The translations under genes and the position numbers were made by a program. From contig NZ_BBWR01000010.1 in assembly GCF_001463905.1 (NCBI RefSeq), positions 121,663 to 185,662 of the forward strand: a DNA stretch of 64,000 nucleotides. The letters are read 5' to 3'. Each line of letters opens with the position of its first letter. Position 1 is the stretch's first letter. Under the pieces are notes generated by a model, which was given only the letters and a program-made list of their open reading frames with translations, did not search any database and was not told where the DNA came from. Of the stretch, positions 26,253-36,738 are shown piece by piece. Source of the stretch: Aureimonas frigidaquae (GTDB taxonomy: Bacteria; Pseudomonadota; Alphaproteobacteria; Rhizobiales; Rhizobiaceae).

Positions 26253-27416
26253 TCAATGACGATTTTTAGGGCGTACCGCGTGCTTTAGCCGAAATCCCAG
26301 GCGCCCCACTACGATGCGTGCAAGATCGACGGTTCTCGTAGTGCCGACCGCGTCCATAGGCTGCATTCCCGCGCCGATCGCTAACGGCTCTGTAGCACTG
26401 ACAATGGATCTCTTCGCGTCGTAGCCTTCAATCGGAAGCCACGGGGTTCGACCAGCCGTAGCAGATTGAAAGGGGAGGGACGAAATCTTCTTCGCGTTGC
26501 CTTCGACGGATAACGAAAACATCATGTCGAACCCGATCTGGTTGAAGATCAGCGAATAGACCCCCTCGGATTTAATTAGATACTCCGCAATTTCATTGCG
26601 AAGTATATGATCAGGTTCGCTTGTCACGTTATCAAACGACCGGATGCTGGAGAATCCAAATGTCGAATGGAAATTTTCAGCGGTCAGGAGATTAAAGAAT
26701 CGGCGCGCGATCAGTGCATGTTCATTAATAGATCGTATACTGTTTGCTGGATTTGGGGTGCTGGTGTTGTTCGTGTGTATCCGAAACCGAACGAGGCGTT
26801 CGGGCATAACAAATATCTCGTAGCGCTGCAGAACTCGAAGCCACATATCGAGATCCGGCAATTGGCGCAAATAATTGTTATAGCCGCCAAGCTGAGCGTA
26901 AAGTTCACGACGCAGCAGGACAGAGGGGTGACAAAGGCAGTTCCCCTCTTCAATAAGCCTTTTTAGCCATTCAAATCTGGACCTATTTGGCTGCGCAAAT
27001 ACATCGGAAAACGCTGGCAGCTCCGCTCCTTCGAGCAGATCGCCGTCATCATCAATCCAAGTCACATTTGAGAAAACTGCAGCGATATCATCGTGCTCAT
27101 CGAGGACAGGTATCTGGCGCTCTAATTTGTCGAGCTCCCATATATCGTCCGAATTACATACCCCAATGTAATCGGCGGTACACATCGATATAGCGATATT
27201 CATCGCCTCACAGGCACCGACGTTCTTTTGTAGGTAGCATGTTTTCAAACGGGGATCGCTGAATTCCTTAATGACCTCTATGGTACTATCAGATGACGCG
27301 TCGTCAACTACAATGACTTCAATATCCTGAACACTTTGGTTTAATAGTGATGTCAATGCACTTCTGATGAAGGCAGAGTGATTGTACGACGGAACGACGA
27401 TTGAAACTTTGGGCAT
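26253..27416 (-). CDS. Family 2 glycosyltransferase (A)
   Basis: 387 residues with a GT-A fold start, MPKVSIVVPSYNHSAFIRSA, the nucleotide-site VVDDASSDST near residue 38, and a DxD-like CNSDDIWE near 88. A hydrophobic YNNYLRQLPDLDMWLRVLQ segment marks the acceptor region. It transfers a sugar in surface-glycan assembly; donor and acceptor are unknown. Its ATG overlaps the stop of glycosyltransferase B (TAATG). The last ~50 residues are less typical and more GC-rich. Last gene of the island operon. Confidence 0.85.
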   Translation of the reverse strand: MPKVSIVVPSYNHSAFIRSALTSLLNQSVQDIEVIVVDDASSDSTIEVIKEFSDPRLKTCYLQKNVGACEAMNIAISMCTADYIGVCNSDDIWELDKLERQIPVLDEHDDIAAVFSNVTWIDDDGDLLEGAELPAFSDVFAQPNRSRFEWLKRLIEEGNCLCHPSVLLRRELYAQLGGYNNYLRQLPDLDMWLRVLQRYEIFVMPERLVRFRIHTNNTSTPNPANSIRSINEHALIARRFFNLLTAENFHSTFGFSSIRSFDNVTSEPDHILRNEIAEYLIKSEGVYSLIFNQIGFDMMFSLSVEGNAKKISSLPFQSATAGRTPWLPIEGYDAKRSIVSATEPLAIGAGMQPMDAVGTTRTVDLARIVVGRLGFRLKHAVRPKNRH

Positions 27417-28189
27417 TATTTAACCTCCATCTGCTTTATGCGCGCATCAATAAGCGATTTCCAATGTGCCGATACCAATTCTCGCGCATGATGCAGCGTC
27501 GACAGAAGCATGCCTTTCCTCTCACTCTCGCTCATGCGACTCCAAGTCCCGGATGGGTGCACGCGGTAATTCGTTCCATGTCGCCCCAGGAAGCCGAGAG
27601 GGCTTCTTGCCGCCAAAACCAGATTAATCAGCCAATCATAGCCATCTTGGATGCTCGGAACTGACATCAGGTCACGTATCGCTTCCGTACGGTAGAGGCA
27701 GGTCGAAAAAGTGGCTACAATGTTCTCTTGCAAAAGCTCTGGAAAATACACCAACCTATGCCTGTTCTGCGGAAAGCCGCTTGGCCCTAAAGCGTCAGGC
27801 GCCGCTCCCTGAAAGTCCAAGCGGTAACCCGTGAACGCGCACTCCATCTTCTCATTAAGCTTCATCAATCGAAGCTGCTCATCAAGCTTCCGCTCGTTAA
27901 TCCAATAATCGTCGCCTTCGAGTATTGCTACATACGGTGTGTTAACTCTATCGATAAGGCTCTTATAGTGACGCATAATCCCTAGATTATGGTCATTACT
28001 AATAACGCTGATATTGTCGTACGGCTTCGCAAACTCAAGAGACTTTTCGAACGTATCGTCGCGCGACTTATCGTCGGAAACGACAATCACTAATGACCGA
28101 AAGAGGCTCTGTTGCGTGACGCTGTCCAGAGCCTTCTTAATAAAGCGACTATGGTTGTAAGTCGGTATAAGAACAGTGATGTCATTCAT
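27416..28189 (-). CDS. Family 2 glycosyltransferase (B)
   Basis: 257 residues from ATG at 28189. GT2 features: MNDITVLIPTYNHSRFIKKA, VVSDDKSRDDT, and the DxD-like LEGDDYWIN. The same fold as its neighbour but shorter. It is coupled to gene A by overlapping stop/start. An in-frame GTG at 28201 is a possible alternative start. Probably adds another residue to the same glycan. Confidence 0.85.
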   Translation of the reverse strand: MNDITVLIPTYNHSRFIKKALDSVTQQSLFRSLVIVVSDDKSRDDTFEKSLEFAKPYDNISVISNDHNLGIMRHYKSLIDRVNTPYVAILEGDDYWINERKLDEQLRLMKLNEKMECAFTGYRLDFQGAAPDALGPSGFPQNRHRLVYFPELLQENIVATFSTCLYRTEAIRDLMSVPSIQDGYDWLINLVLAARSPLGFLGRHGTNYRVHPSGTWSRMSESERKGMLLSTLHHARELVSAHWKSLIDARIKQMEVK

Positions 28190-28213
28190 GATGGTTCCCA
28201 CCTTCAGCCAGCT

Positions 28214-28894
28214 TTACTGCTCTATTGTTCGGGACATCAACGGTCGAGCTGGAACCCCAGCGACCGTATCACCCGCTCTGACGTCTTTGACAACGCAGGC
28301 GCCAGCGCCAACAGTAGCACCGTTTCCGATCAGGATTTGGGCCTCTGATGAGCCATTTATTATGGTGCAGCCTACGCCAAGCCAGCAGTCGCGCCCAATG
28401 ATAACGTGCCCCGCCACCGTCGTCCGTGGAGCTAGAAAGCTGAATTCACCGACCGTTACGTCATGAGCTACAATCGTTCCGAAGTGCAGGACTGCAAAAG
28501 GCTCAATGCGCGTGTTTGCTGAAACAACTGTGTTCGCAAATATTTGCGCCGGCGCCATGATCTGTGCGGATCCACTAACAATAGCATTTGGACTCACGAA
28601 GCTGCCCAAGTAGTTGTTATTCTTGATGATTTTGGCGGCCAGCCGTCGCTTCGCAGAAATATTACCAATGGCAATATGCCATTCGGCATCTCTGAAAGCT
28701 TGATCTGCTTCAGAGAAAGAAAGAATTGGCAAATGATCCGCTGACCCAGATGGCGAGATATCGTCAACGAACGCAACGACGTCATGCCCCGCCTGCTTGA
28801 GCTGGAAAGCGAGTTCGCGAGCATGGCCGCCCGCACCGTAAATTATCTGCCGTCTATACGGTTCGGAACTGGGCTCTTTCGAAATATTTTCCAT
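28214..28894 (-). CDS. NeuD/PglD-type sugar O- or N-acetyltransferase
   Basis: 226 residues. The N-terminal Rossmann-like part has IIYGAGGHARELAFQLKQAG, the NeuD/PglD signature. The C-terminal half (from ~95) is a left-handed beta-helix of hexapeptide repeats ending TVAGVPARPL. It acetylates a sugar using acetyl-CoA; next to a DegT aminotransferase it likely acylates the new amino group (PglD-like), but O-acetylation is equally compatible. Its ATG at 28894 overlaps the methyltransferase gene end. Confidence 0.8.
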   Translation of the reverse strand: MENISKEPSSEPYRRQIIYGAGGHARELAFQLKQAGHDVVAFVDDISPSGSADHLPILSFSEADQAFRDAEWHIAIGNISAKRRLAAKIIKNNNYLGSFVSPNAIVSGSAQIMAPAQIFANTVVSANTRIEPFAVLHFGTIVAHDVTVGEFSFLAPRTTVAGHVIIGRDCWLGVGCTIINGSSEAQILIGNGATVGAGACVVKDVRAGDTVAGVPARPLMSRTIEQ

Positions 28895-29424
28895 TAGGAC
28901 GCCGCTTCGCCCGAGGCCTCGATAATAAGCTCATGGTTAAACGGCCGGCACTCGATATTATTCAGAGCGGCAAACGAGCTTTCCCGCCACGGAACAAATT
29001 GAATGTCTGAAAATCCAGCTTCGCTTAACAGCAATCGCAATTCATCGGCATCGTAGAGGAACCTATGACCCCAGTTATAGAATGCTTCATTGAGAAGGTG
29101 GCAACGGTTTCTAGGTTGCCACAGGTTCCCCCAGCGTCCGACGTCGTTTCTGGTATATGCGTCTATGATGTGCTGGATGTCCGGCGTAGATAAACGAATT
29201 ACACCCGTAGGATTCAGAACGCGTCGACACTCCTTTAGAAGCGCTACCGCTTCAGGGCGTGATATGTGCTCGATAAAGTGCTCCGCGAAAACGTAGTCGA
29301 TTGATCTGTCCGCGTACGGTAATGGTTTTCGCAAATCCATGAGTACATCAGCGGCCGGAGAATCAAGATCGATATTGATCCATTCGTCCAGTCTTATAGG
29401 ACCACTACCAAGATGCAGTTTCAA
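28894..29424 (-). CDS. Class I SAM-dependent methyltransferase
   Basis: 176 residues. Motif I is LHLGSGPIRLDEWINIDLDS at the N terminus; FAEHFIEHISRPEAVALLKE and CRRVLNPTGVIRLSTPDIQH follow, as in the Methyltransf_11 group found in polysaccharide clusters. Substrate is probably a sugar or glycan end, from context. Overlaps the DegT gene by four bases. Confidence 0.8.
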   Translation of the reverse strand: MKLHLGSGPIRLDEWINIDLDSPAADVLMDLRKPLPYADRSIDYVFAEHFIEHISRPEAVALLKECRRVLNPTGVIRLSTPDIQHIIDAYTRNDVGRWGNLWQPRNRCHLLNEAFYNWGHRFLYDADELRLLLSEAGFSDIQFVPWRESSFAALNNIECRPFNHELIIEASGEAAS

Positions 29425-30572
29425 TGCCGCTCCTCCCGTAATTCGGAAATCACCTGGTTGATGCAGTCAATAATATACTTCACTTCAATTTCTGTGATCT
29501 GGTCGTATATTGGCAGAGAAATAATCCGGCTTGAAACCGAGTTTGTGAATTGCAATTCAGTCTCTAAGGAGAATTCTTGAAAGTAAGGCTGCTCATAAAG
29601 GTGGGGGCTAAAATATTTAGCAACGCCAACTCCCATCTGAGCTAATTTATCTACTATTATATCTCGTTTTGATGACAAAGATTCTGGAACCAGAGCTGGG
29701 AAAAATTGATACGCTACCTGATCGCCTTCTTCGTTCTGGAACGTCAGATCGTTTATGCCATTTTTGTACGCCTCGGCAACACGCTGGCGGCTAGCCACGA
29801 CAGCGGGGAGTACATTCAGCCGCTCTTGAGCCAACAAGGCGATTACTTCGGGCATCTTCGAGTTAAGGCCAAGCATTGAGGAGTTACGCGGCTTTTCGAA
29901 GCCGAAGTTCCCCATTATTCGTATTTGGTGGATAAGAGCTGCGTCGGCGCTATAGATCAGACCACCTTCTGCGGTCGAGAACGTTTTGGTCGCATGAAGC
30001 GAATATACGAAAGGTATGTCAGACCCATAACCCACTTGCCGGCCATGTCGGTCTCTTCCGCCCAATGAAGCCGCAGCATCAACGACGACTGGCACTGAGA
30101 AGCGATTCCGCAGGTTCTCGTAGTGCGCGATATCGAGGCCTCGACCGAATGTGGCGTACGGGATGACGACCCTAATTTCGCTACCGTACTTTTCGAGCAG
30201 CGCTTCCTCCTGAGCCTTAGACGGAAGCCACGTGTCGGGATCAATGTCATAGAAGATAGGGCGCAGCCCGGTCCAGATTGCCGCTTGGGCTGTCGCTGCG
30301 AAAGTGAAGGAAGGGATTAAGGCGTAACCCGAATTGCTTGCAGGATCCGTTGCGTTCGTCACCGCAGCAATAGTTGACATTAGTCCGATGGTTGCATTGC
30401 AGACAGTTACGCAAGAGCCGCTGCCAGCGAATAGTGATTTTACGACATTGGTTTCAAAGGCCGAATTGACTGGGCCATAATTGGTGTAGATGCCAGACTC
30501 TTCGATTGCCGAGAGTGCTTCAGGCAGTTTGCTGAGGCGGGGTGGCGTTGGTCGTAGAAAAGGAACGCGCAC
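29421..30572 (-). CDS. DegT/DnrJ/EryC1-family sugar aminotransferase
   Basis: PLP enzyme that aminates a nucleotide-linked keto-sugar. From GTG at 30572 (GGAG seven bases upstream) the product is 383 residues and begins VRVPFLRPTPPRLSKLPEAL. The PLP lysine lies in SLHATKTFSTAEGG, preceded by VVVDAAASLGG. An upstream ATG at 30647 would add 25 residues with no family likeness. First gene of the island operon; together with NeuD-like acetyltransferase it suggests an N-acylated amino sugar. Confidence 0.85.
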   Translation of the reverse strand: MRVPFLRPTPPRLSKLPEALSAIEESGIYTNYGPVNSAFETNVVKSLFAGSGSCVTVCNATIGLMSTIAAVTNATDPASNSGYALIPSFTFAATAQAAIWTGLRPIFYDIDPDTWLPSKAQEEALLEKYGSEIRVVIPYATFGRGLDIAHYENLRNRFSVPVVVDAAASLGGRDRHGRQVGYGSDIPFVYSLHATKTFSTAEGGLIYSADAALIHQIRIMGNFGFEKPRNSSMLGLNSKMPEVIALLAQERLNVLPAVVASRQRVAEAYKNGINDLTFQNEEGDQVAYQFFPALVPESLSSKRDIIVDKLAQMGVGVAKYFSPHLYEQPYFQEFSLETELQFTNSVSSRIISLPIYDQITEIEVKYIIDCINQVISELREERH

Positions 30573-30647
30573 GTCAGAGCTCCACGCTAAGGTAAGAGGC
30601 TGACTGCGCCTCCGTAGGTGCCACTCGTTAGCCAGCAGCAGAGTCAT

Positions 30648-30914
30648 GTGTCAATTGAGGATCGGAAAATGGCGTAAATGACTTAGCTTGTATGGCACAA
30701 TCGACATCACGTGAATGAACCGGCCCGGATTTGTCGATGGCTGTCACTCTTGCGATGACGGGGCTGTAACGAGCAAGACGATGACCAAGTTATCACCTAA
30801 GGTGCGGGCCCAGGCTAAGCTCCTGCAGGGCAAGAACGTAGAAGTCGTCATCACTGAAGGGTTATGGCCAATCCGTGCCGGAACTGAAGACGCAAGTTCC
30901 TGGGCAGCCTTCGT
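30648..30914. other. Intergenic stretch between glycan operon and right repeat
   Basis: About 270 bases upstream of the DegT gene. It should carry the promoter of the glycan operon (minus strand). A short plus-strand frame (from about 30781: MTKLSPKVRAQAKLLQGKNV) has a weak ribosome-binding site and no recognised family; I do not call it a gene. Confidence 0.35.
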
Positions 30915-30956
30915 CTAGGCTCGCTTCGGCCAACGCGGCACGTGATCCCATGTCAC

Positions 30957-30987
30957 GCCCCGTCGGGCTAATACGCCCGTACGGGGC
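30957..30987 (-). terminator. Hairpin after ugpC-type gene
   Basis: A 12-bp stem with one bulged base and a six-base loop (TAATAC) lies three bases after the ATPase stop codon on the minus strand. No poly-T tract follows, but position suggests a transcription end for the transporter operon. Confidence 0.5.
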
Positions 30988-30990
30988 ACC

Positions 30991-32025
<1,035 letters not shown>

Positions 32026-32033
32026 GGCGGTCC

Positions 32034-32867
32034 TCAACCTTTCACGCCGGACAGCGCGAAGCTTTCGACGATCTGGCGTTGCGCTATCAGGTAGATGATC
32101 AGCACCGGAATGACGGCGATCGTCGTTGCGGCGAGCTGCAGGTTCCAGAGGGGCAGGCCGTAGCTGTCGTTGAAGTTCGACAGAGCGAGCGGCAGGGTGA
32201 AGTTCTCCAGCGAGCTGAGGAAGATCAACGGCTCCAGGAACAGGTTCCAGGAGTTCAGGAAGGTGATGATGGCAACGGCCGCCAGCGCCGGCCGCGACAT
32301 GGGCAACGCCACCTTCCACCAGATGCCGAGCCGCGTCAGCCCGTCCATCTTGGCGGCTTCCTCGAGCTCCTTGGGCAGAGCCAGGAAATACTGCCGCATC
32401 AGGAAGGTCGCCACGACGCCCTGCGAGCCGAAGACCGGCAGGAGGATCAGCGGCCAATGCGTATCGACCAGCCCGAGCCACCGGATCAGGAAGAAATTGG
32501 GGATGATCGTGACCTCGTCCGGCACCATCAGCGCCATGACGAGGAGAAGCATCAAGAGCCCTGCCCCGCCGAAGCGGATCCGAGCCAGCGCATAGCCGGC
32601 GAGCGAGGCGATCACCAGCGTCAGGAGGGTGACGACCGCCGCAATATACAGGGAGTTGAAATATTGCTGCGCGAAGGGCTGATAGGAGAAGACCTCGACG
32701 AAGTTCTCGTAGCGCCAGACCCGCGGGATGAGGCTCGGCGCGCCGAAGATTTCGGTGACGCTCTTGAAGCCTCCGGACACCATCCACAGGAACGGGAAGA
32801 CGAAGGGAACGGCCAGCAGCGATAGGCTTGCCGTCCAGGCGGCGCGGTACAGGCGGTGACGGCTCAT
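32034..32867 (-). CDS. Sugar ABC transporter permease (MalG/UgpE type)
   Basis: 277 residues with about six membrane helices. The EAA loop is seen in ELEEAAKMDGLTRLGIWWKV. N terminus MSRHRLYRAAWTASLSLLAV. ATG at 32867 overlaps the stop of the other permease gene by ATGA; the ATPase gene follows after eight bases. CUT1 family inner-membrane subunit. Confidence 0.92.
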   Translation of the reverse strand: MSRHRLYRAAWTASLSLLAVPFVFPFLWMVSGGFKSVTEIFGAPSLIPRVWRYENFVEVFSYQPFAQQYFNSLYIAAVVTLLTLVIASLAGYALARIRFGGAGLLMLLLVMALMVPDEVTIIPNFFLIRWLGLVDTHWPLILLPVFGSQGVVATFLMRQYFLALPKELEEAAKMDGLTRLGIWWKVALPMSRPALAAVAIITFLNSWNLFLEPLIFLSSLENFTLPLALSNFNDSYGLPLWNLQLAATTIAVIPVLIIYLIAQRQIVESFALSGVKG

Positions 32868-33766
32868 GCAGCCTCCTTGCGCCGCAGGAGCACCTGGACG
32901 ATCGTCAGCGCCATCACGATGACGAACATGATCATGGCCAGCGCCGAGGCATAGCCGATATCGAAGAACTGGAAGCCCTGCTGGTAGATGTAGAAGGCCA
33001 GGACCAGCGTTCCGTTTTCCGGGCCGCCGCCGGTCATCTGGTAGATGTGGTCGAAGACCTTGAAGGAGCCGATCGTGGTCAGGACGGTAATGACCAGCGT
33101 CGTGGGGGCCAGCAGCGGCAGGGTGATCATCCGGAAGATCTGCCAGCGCGACGCGCCCTCCAGCCCGGCCGCTTCCTCGTAATCGCGCGGGATCGACTGG
33201 AGCGCCGCGATGTAGAGGATCATGTTGAGCCCCACCATCTTGATCACGCGGGTGACGATGACGGCGGCCATGGCCCAGTTGGGCTCGCGCAGCCAGTTCG
33301 GCCCTGCGATGCCCAGATAGGCCAGGAGCTGATTGACCGCACCGCTTTCGCCCTGGAGCATGAAGCGCCAGACGATGGCCCATGCGATGGCCGAGGTGAT
33401 GACGGGCGCGAAGAAGATGGTCCTGAACAGGATGACGCCCCGGAAGGGCCGTGCCAGCGCCACCGCCAGAAACAGCGCCAGGGCGACATTCAGCGGCACC
33501 AGCCCGAGTGCGAAGACGGCGGAGTTGCGCACGACGTGCCAGAAGTCGGGATTTTGAAAGAGCGCGTCCTCGAAATTGGCAAGGCCGACGAACATCGCCT
33601 CGCCGGACAGGAAATTCCAGTCCGACATGGCATAGACGAAGATGGCGATGAGCGGGCCGAGGAAGAAGATCAGAAAGCCGATCACGGTCGGGCTGACGAA
33701 GAGCCAGCCCTCCAGCGTCTCCCGGCGGCGCAGGCTCAGGCGGGAGACGCTTGCGGTGTCGGTCAT
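32864..33766 (-). CDS. Sugar ABC transporter permease (MalF/UgpA type)
   Basis: 300 residues from ATG at 33766, six membrane helices, EAA loop in DYEEAAGLEGASRWQIFRMI. It pairs with the following MalG-type permease. GTG codons at 33793 and 33781 are alternative starts; the former would overlap the binding-protein stop. Confidence 0.9.
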   Translation of the reverse strand: MTDTASVSRLSLRRRETLEGWLFVSPTVIGFLIFFLGPLIAIFVYAMSDWNFLSGEAMFVGLANFEDALFQNPDFWHVVRNSAVFALGLVPLNVALALFLAVALARPFRGVILFRTIFFAPVITSAIAWAIVWRFMLQGESGAVNQLLAYLGIAGPNWLREPNWAMAAVIVTRVIKMVGLNMILYIAALQSIPRDYEEAAGLEGASRWQIFRMITLPLLAPTTLVITVLTTIGSFKVFDHIYQMTGGGPENGTLVLAFYIYQQGFQFFDIGYASALAMIMFVIVMALTIVQVLLRRKEAA

Positions 33767-33789
33767 GCCGGTTGCACGCACGGTCGACC

Positions 33790-35028
33790 TCACAACAGGG
33801 GCTGGACGGCCGCGCAGACGGCCTTGAGCGAGGCGCCGACATCGGCATCCGCGCGCCAGACGGCATCGACCCTCGGCTTCATCGCCGCCAGGATCTGCGG
33901 CACCTTCTCATGGGCCGGGTGGACGCGCCCGTTCTGGATCGCATGCGCCACCACGTCCATCTGCTCGGGCGACAAGGCCGGATTCTGGTTCACGAAGGCC
34001 GGGCTCGACAGGACGCTGGCGCGGGCCGGCGGGAAGAAGCGCGACAGAGCGGCGACAGAGGCCTTGTCGGTCATGGTCGCGACGAGCTCGGCCGCCAGTT
34101 CCTTGTGCGGGCTGGTGTCGAACACCACGAAACCCGCCTGCCCGATCACTGGCGCTTCGCCGTCGGGACCGGACGGCAGGGGCGCGATGCCCCAGTTGAA
34201 GCCAGCTTCCGGCATTTTGGAAACGCGCGAGATCTGGTTCACGGTCATGGCCGAGTTGCCGGAGAAATAGTCCCCCTGCTCGCCCGGCGGAACGATGGTG
34301 CGGTCGACGAAGATCATGTCGTGGAGCTGCTGGACGGCCCGGACCGCCGCCGGACTGTCGAGGCCGCATGTGCCGTCCTGCCACAGATCGCCGCCATAGG
34401 CCCGGATCGACGGCAGGAGGGCATGCGTCATGCGCGCGCCGTAACCCTCCCCATCCTTGAACTCAAAACCCCATTTGCCCGGATTGGCCGCGACGAGCTT
34501 GCGGGCGGAGTCCTGGAAGGCGTCCATCGTCCATGCGCCCTTCTTCGCAAGCTGCATGGGATCCTCGAGACCGGCCTTGTCGAACATGTCCTTGTTGTAG
34601 AAAATCAGGAAGGGCGATGTGGAAAAGGGAATTCCCCAGACGGCATCGCCATCGCGCCAGAGCGCCATGGACAGGTCGGTATAGTCGGCCAGGTCGTAGT
34701 CCGGGTAGGCAGCAAGCGTGGGGCCCAGATCCATCAGGATTCCGGCATCGACGAAGGCGGGCGCCGCATCCTCCATCATCCAGGCGACATCCGGCGCATT
34801 GCCGCCGCCCACCTGGAACGATAATTTCTGCGTATAGTCGCTGACCGGAATGGTCTCGAAGCGCACGGTGACGCCCGGATGCTTTTCCTTGAAGCGGTCG
34901 GCCAGCTCGTTCAACAGCGTCAGGTGCGGCTGGCTGCCGGTATAGACGGCAACGCGCAGCTCCTGCGCCGCTGCCTGCGTGGCGAAGACGGCGATTGCCG
35001 CCGCCATGGTGTTGCAGATGCCCTTCAT
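33790..35028 (-). CDS. Sugar ABC transporter substrate-binding protein (UgpB/MalE type)
   Basis: 412 residues from ATG at 35028 with GGGAGGAAG upstream. The signal peptide MKGICNTMAAAIAVFATQAA is cut near AAAQ. The mature protein is a family 1 solute-binding protein (ADRFKEKHPGVTVRFE, FSTSPFLIFYNKDMFDKAGL). It delivers a carbohydrate to the permeases; ligand unknown but presumably processed by the adjoining enolase-superfamily and SDR enzymes. Confidence 0.9.
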   Translation of the reverse strand: MKGICNTMAAAIAVFATQAAAQELRVAVYTGSQPHLTLLNELADRFKEKHPGVTVRFETIPVSDYTQKLSFQVGGGNAPDVAWMMEDAAPAFVDAGILMDLGPTLAAYPDYDLADYTDLSMALWRDGDAVWGIPFSTSPFLIFYNKDMFDKAGLEDPMQLAKKGAWTMDAFQDSARKLVAANPGKWGFEFKDGEGYGARMTHALLPSIRAYGGDLWQDGTCGLDSPAAVRAVQQLHDMIFVDRTIVPPGEQGDYFSGNSAMTVNQISRVSKMPEAGFNWGIAPLPSGPDGEAPVIGQAGFVVFDTSPHKELAAELVATMTDKASVAALSRFFPPARASVLSSPAFVNQNPALSPEQMDVVAHAIQNGRVHPAHEKVPQILAAMKPRVDAVWRADADVGASLKAVCAAVQPLL

Positions 35029-35110
35029 CGCTTCCTCCCGGTATGAAATGTCGGAGCTGTCGGCTCTTTCGGCCTGCCCTATGCAGCGGCCCGGTGCAGC
35101 TCCCCTGCCT

Positions 35111-35887
35111 TCAGGTGCCCGATCCCTCGGGCGCGTCTCCGATGGACCACCCGCCATCGATCGGAATGTCCGCCCCCGTCACGTAGGCGGCGCCGTCGCT
35201 GCACAGGAACACATAGGCGCCAGCCAGATCGTCCGGCCGCCCATGCCGCCCGGCGGGAATCTTGGCCGTGATCTTGCGGCGCAGCTCTCCATCGGCGTAG
35301 CGATGGGCGTTGGCTTCCGTCTCGATCGCGCCCGGCGATACGATGTTCATGGTCACGCCGGATGCGGCGACCTCACGGGCAATGGCCCGCACGGCGGTGC
35401 GCTGCGCCGACTTCAAGGCGGCATAGACGACGGTTTCGGCTCGCGGACGGGCACTCAACACGCTGCCCGTCGCCACGACGCGGCCCCAGCCCCGTGCCGC
35501 CATCTGCGGCACGAGAGCACCGGCGACCGTCAGGAAGGCCGAGAAATTGGCAGAGATCGTATCGGCGATATCCCGTTCGGCCAGCCTGTCCCAGGGTCCG
35601 CGCCGCTCGATGGCCGCGTTCCAGATCAGAATGTCGATGGGTCCGGCCGCCAACGCCCGATCGGCGAAGGCCGTGGTGTCGTGGGCCGAGGTAAAATCCG
35701 CCTCCAGGCAGAGGGCGCCGCCGACACTGTCGGCCAGCCCTGCCGCGCCGTCCGCATCCGCGAAGTGGTGCAGGACCAGCTCGGCGCCATGCTCCGCCAG
35801 CGCCATTGCCACGGCGCGGCCGATCCCCGCGCTGGCGCCCGTCACGAGGGCGCGGCGACCGGCAAGGGAGAAGCGCCCGGCACTCAT
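35111..35887 (-). CDS. SDR-family oxidoreductase (module A, minus strand)
   Basis: 258 residues, classical short-chain dehydrogenase: cofactor motif TGASAGIG near residue 17, NAAIE near 90, catalytic Ser/Tyr/Lys in TGSVLSARPRAETVVYAALK, and PGAIETEANAHR. Coupled by ATGA to the upstream GntR gene, 82 bases before the binding-protein gene. Likely oxidises a sugar, lactone or keto-acid intermediate of the imported compound. Confidence 0.87.
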   Translation of the reverse strand: MSAGRFSLAGRRALVTGASAGIGRAVAMALAEHGAELVLHHFADADGAAGLADSVGGALCLEADFTSAHDTTAFADRALAAGPIDILIWNAAIERRGPWDRLAERDIADTISANFSAFLTVAGALVPQMAARGWGRVVATGSVLSARPRAETVVYAALKSAQRTAVRAIAREVAASGVTMNIVSPGAIETEANAHRYADGELRRKITAKIPAGRHGRPDDLAGAYVFLCSDGAAYVTGADIPIDGGWSIGDAPEGSGT

Positions 35888-36639
35888 TGCCCGTGCTTGC
35901 CCGTATCGGCGGCGATTTCGAGCGAGGCGATATCGGTCGCCTCGTAATGAAGGCGCACCGCCTGTCCGGCCAGCGTGGCATCGCCGCCCGCGATCGCGTC
36001 GTAAATCGCGCGGTGCCGCTGGACCGTGGCCTGCCAATCCTTCTGCGTGCGGGCATTGCGGGCCGTGAAAATCTCCGACACTTCGCGGTGGATCGAGCGC
36101 AGACCCTCGATCTGGATGCGGATCATGGCGTTGCCGGTGGCCATGGCCATGCCGTGATGGAACGTCAGGTCGGCATCGGTGAAGGCGCCCGCCTGCCCGA
36201 GCGCGCGCTCCATCCGGTCGAGCGCCTCCCGCATTTCGGACAGGCCGCGCGCGTCACGCCGCTCGGCCGCCAGGCCTGCAATGCCGGTTTCCAGAACGCG
36301 GCGCATCTCGTTGGCTTCCATCAGGGATTTGATGCTCGCGCGCACCGCATAGCCGTAGATGCGATCCATCGGCTCGCCGCTCAGCGCGCGGGCGCGGGCC
36401 ACCTTGCCCTGCTGCGTCGTCACGAGGCCGGCCGATGTCAGCTGCCGGAGCGCTTCCCGGGCGATGGGGCGTGAGACGCCGAACTCCCGGGCGATCTCCC
36501 CTTCCGGCGGCAGGGCATCGCCCGGCTGTATCTTGCCGTCCAGAAGCGCGGCCGCGATGGCGTCGGACACCGCATCCGCAAGCCTGGACGGGCTCACAGC
36601 CTTACCGCTGAAAATCGAATGCTGCTTGGCGTCACTCAT
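35884..36639 (-). CDS. FadR-type GntR regulator (module A)
   Basis: 251 residues. The winged helix (~20-85) has LPPEGEIAREFGVSRPIAREALRQL; the FCD ligand domain (~100-240) has LTFHHGMAMATGNAMI and a His-rich end. FadR/FCD regulators commonly sense sugar acids. It heads the minus-strand transporter operon and is divergent from the enolase-superfamily gene, so it probably represses both. Confidence 0.88.
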   Translation of the reverse strand: MSDAKQHSIFSGKAVSPSRLADAVSDAIAAALLDGKIQPGDALPPEGEIAREFGVSRPIAREALRQLTSAGLVTTQQGKVARARALSGEPMDRIYGYAVRASIKSLMEANEMRRVLETGIAGLAAERRDARGLSEMREALDRMERALGQAGAFTDADLTFHHGMAMATGNAMIRIQIEGLRSIHREVSEIFTARNARTQKDWQATVQRHRAIYDAIAGGDATLAGQAVRLHYEATDIASLEIAADTGKHGQ

Positions 36640-36674
36640 GCCGTCACCATATCCATCACTTTTCAACTTGGCAA

Positions 36675-36703
36675 CTAGGTTTGTTTGTTGATAAGAAACC
36701 TGG
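36675..36703. promoter_or_regulatory. Candidate operator between divergent module A operons
   Basis: CTAGGTTT (36675-36682) and AAACCTGG (36696-36703) form a 7-of-8 inverted repeat with a 13-base spacer in the only AT-rich stretch of this 99-base divergent region. The position fits an operator for the adjacent GntR protein. Not experimentally known. Confidence 0.4.
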
Positions 36704-36738
36704 CCGACCGGCAGGTGCGGTATGGGAGTTGCGGACCG

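Larger units (their letters stand above)
26090..30914. mobile_element. AT-rich glycan-modification island between direct repeats
   Basis: The interval between the two 291-bp repeats holds five coupled glycan genes on one strand, with base composition visibly more AT-rich than the flanks and many A/T-ending codons. The repeat arrangement is what a single-crossover integration at the ugpC 3' end would leave. No integrase, transposase or inverted repeat is present. The call as a horizontally acquired island is inference. Confidence 0.6.

Noticed and set aside
26253..30572. Insertion sequence or transposon carrying the glycan genes
   Set aside because: No transposase, terminal inverted repeats or short target duplication was seen; the flanking repeats are ugpC sequence.
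30715..30918. Short plus-strand frame beside the right repeat
   Set aside because: Weak ribosome-binding site, no family, and it runs into the repeat; treated as intergenic.
32828..34270. 480-codon plus-strand frame opposite the CUT1 transporter genes
   Set aside because: Antisense to three well-supported transporter genes; sequence is His/Asp/Gln-rich noise.
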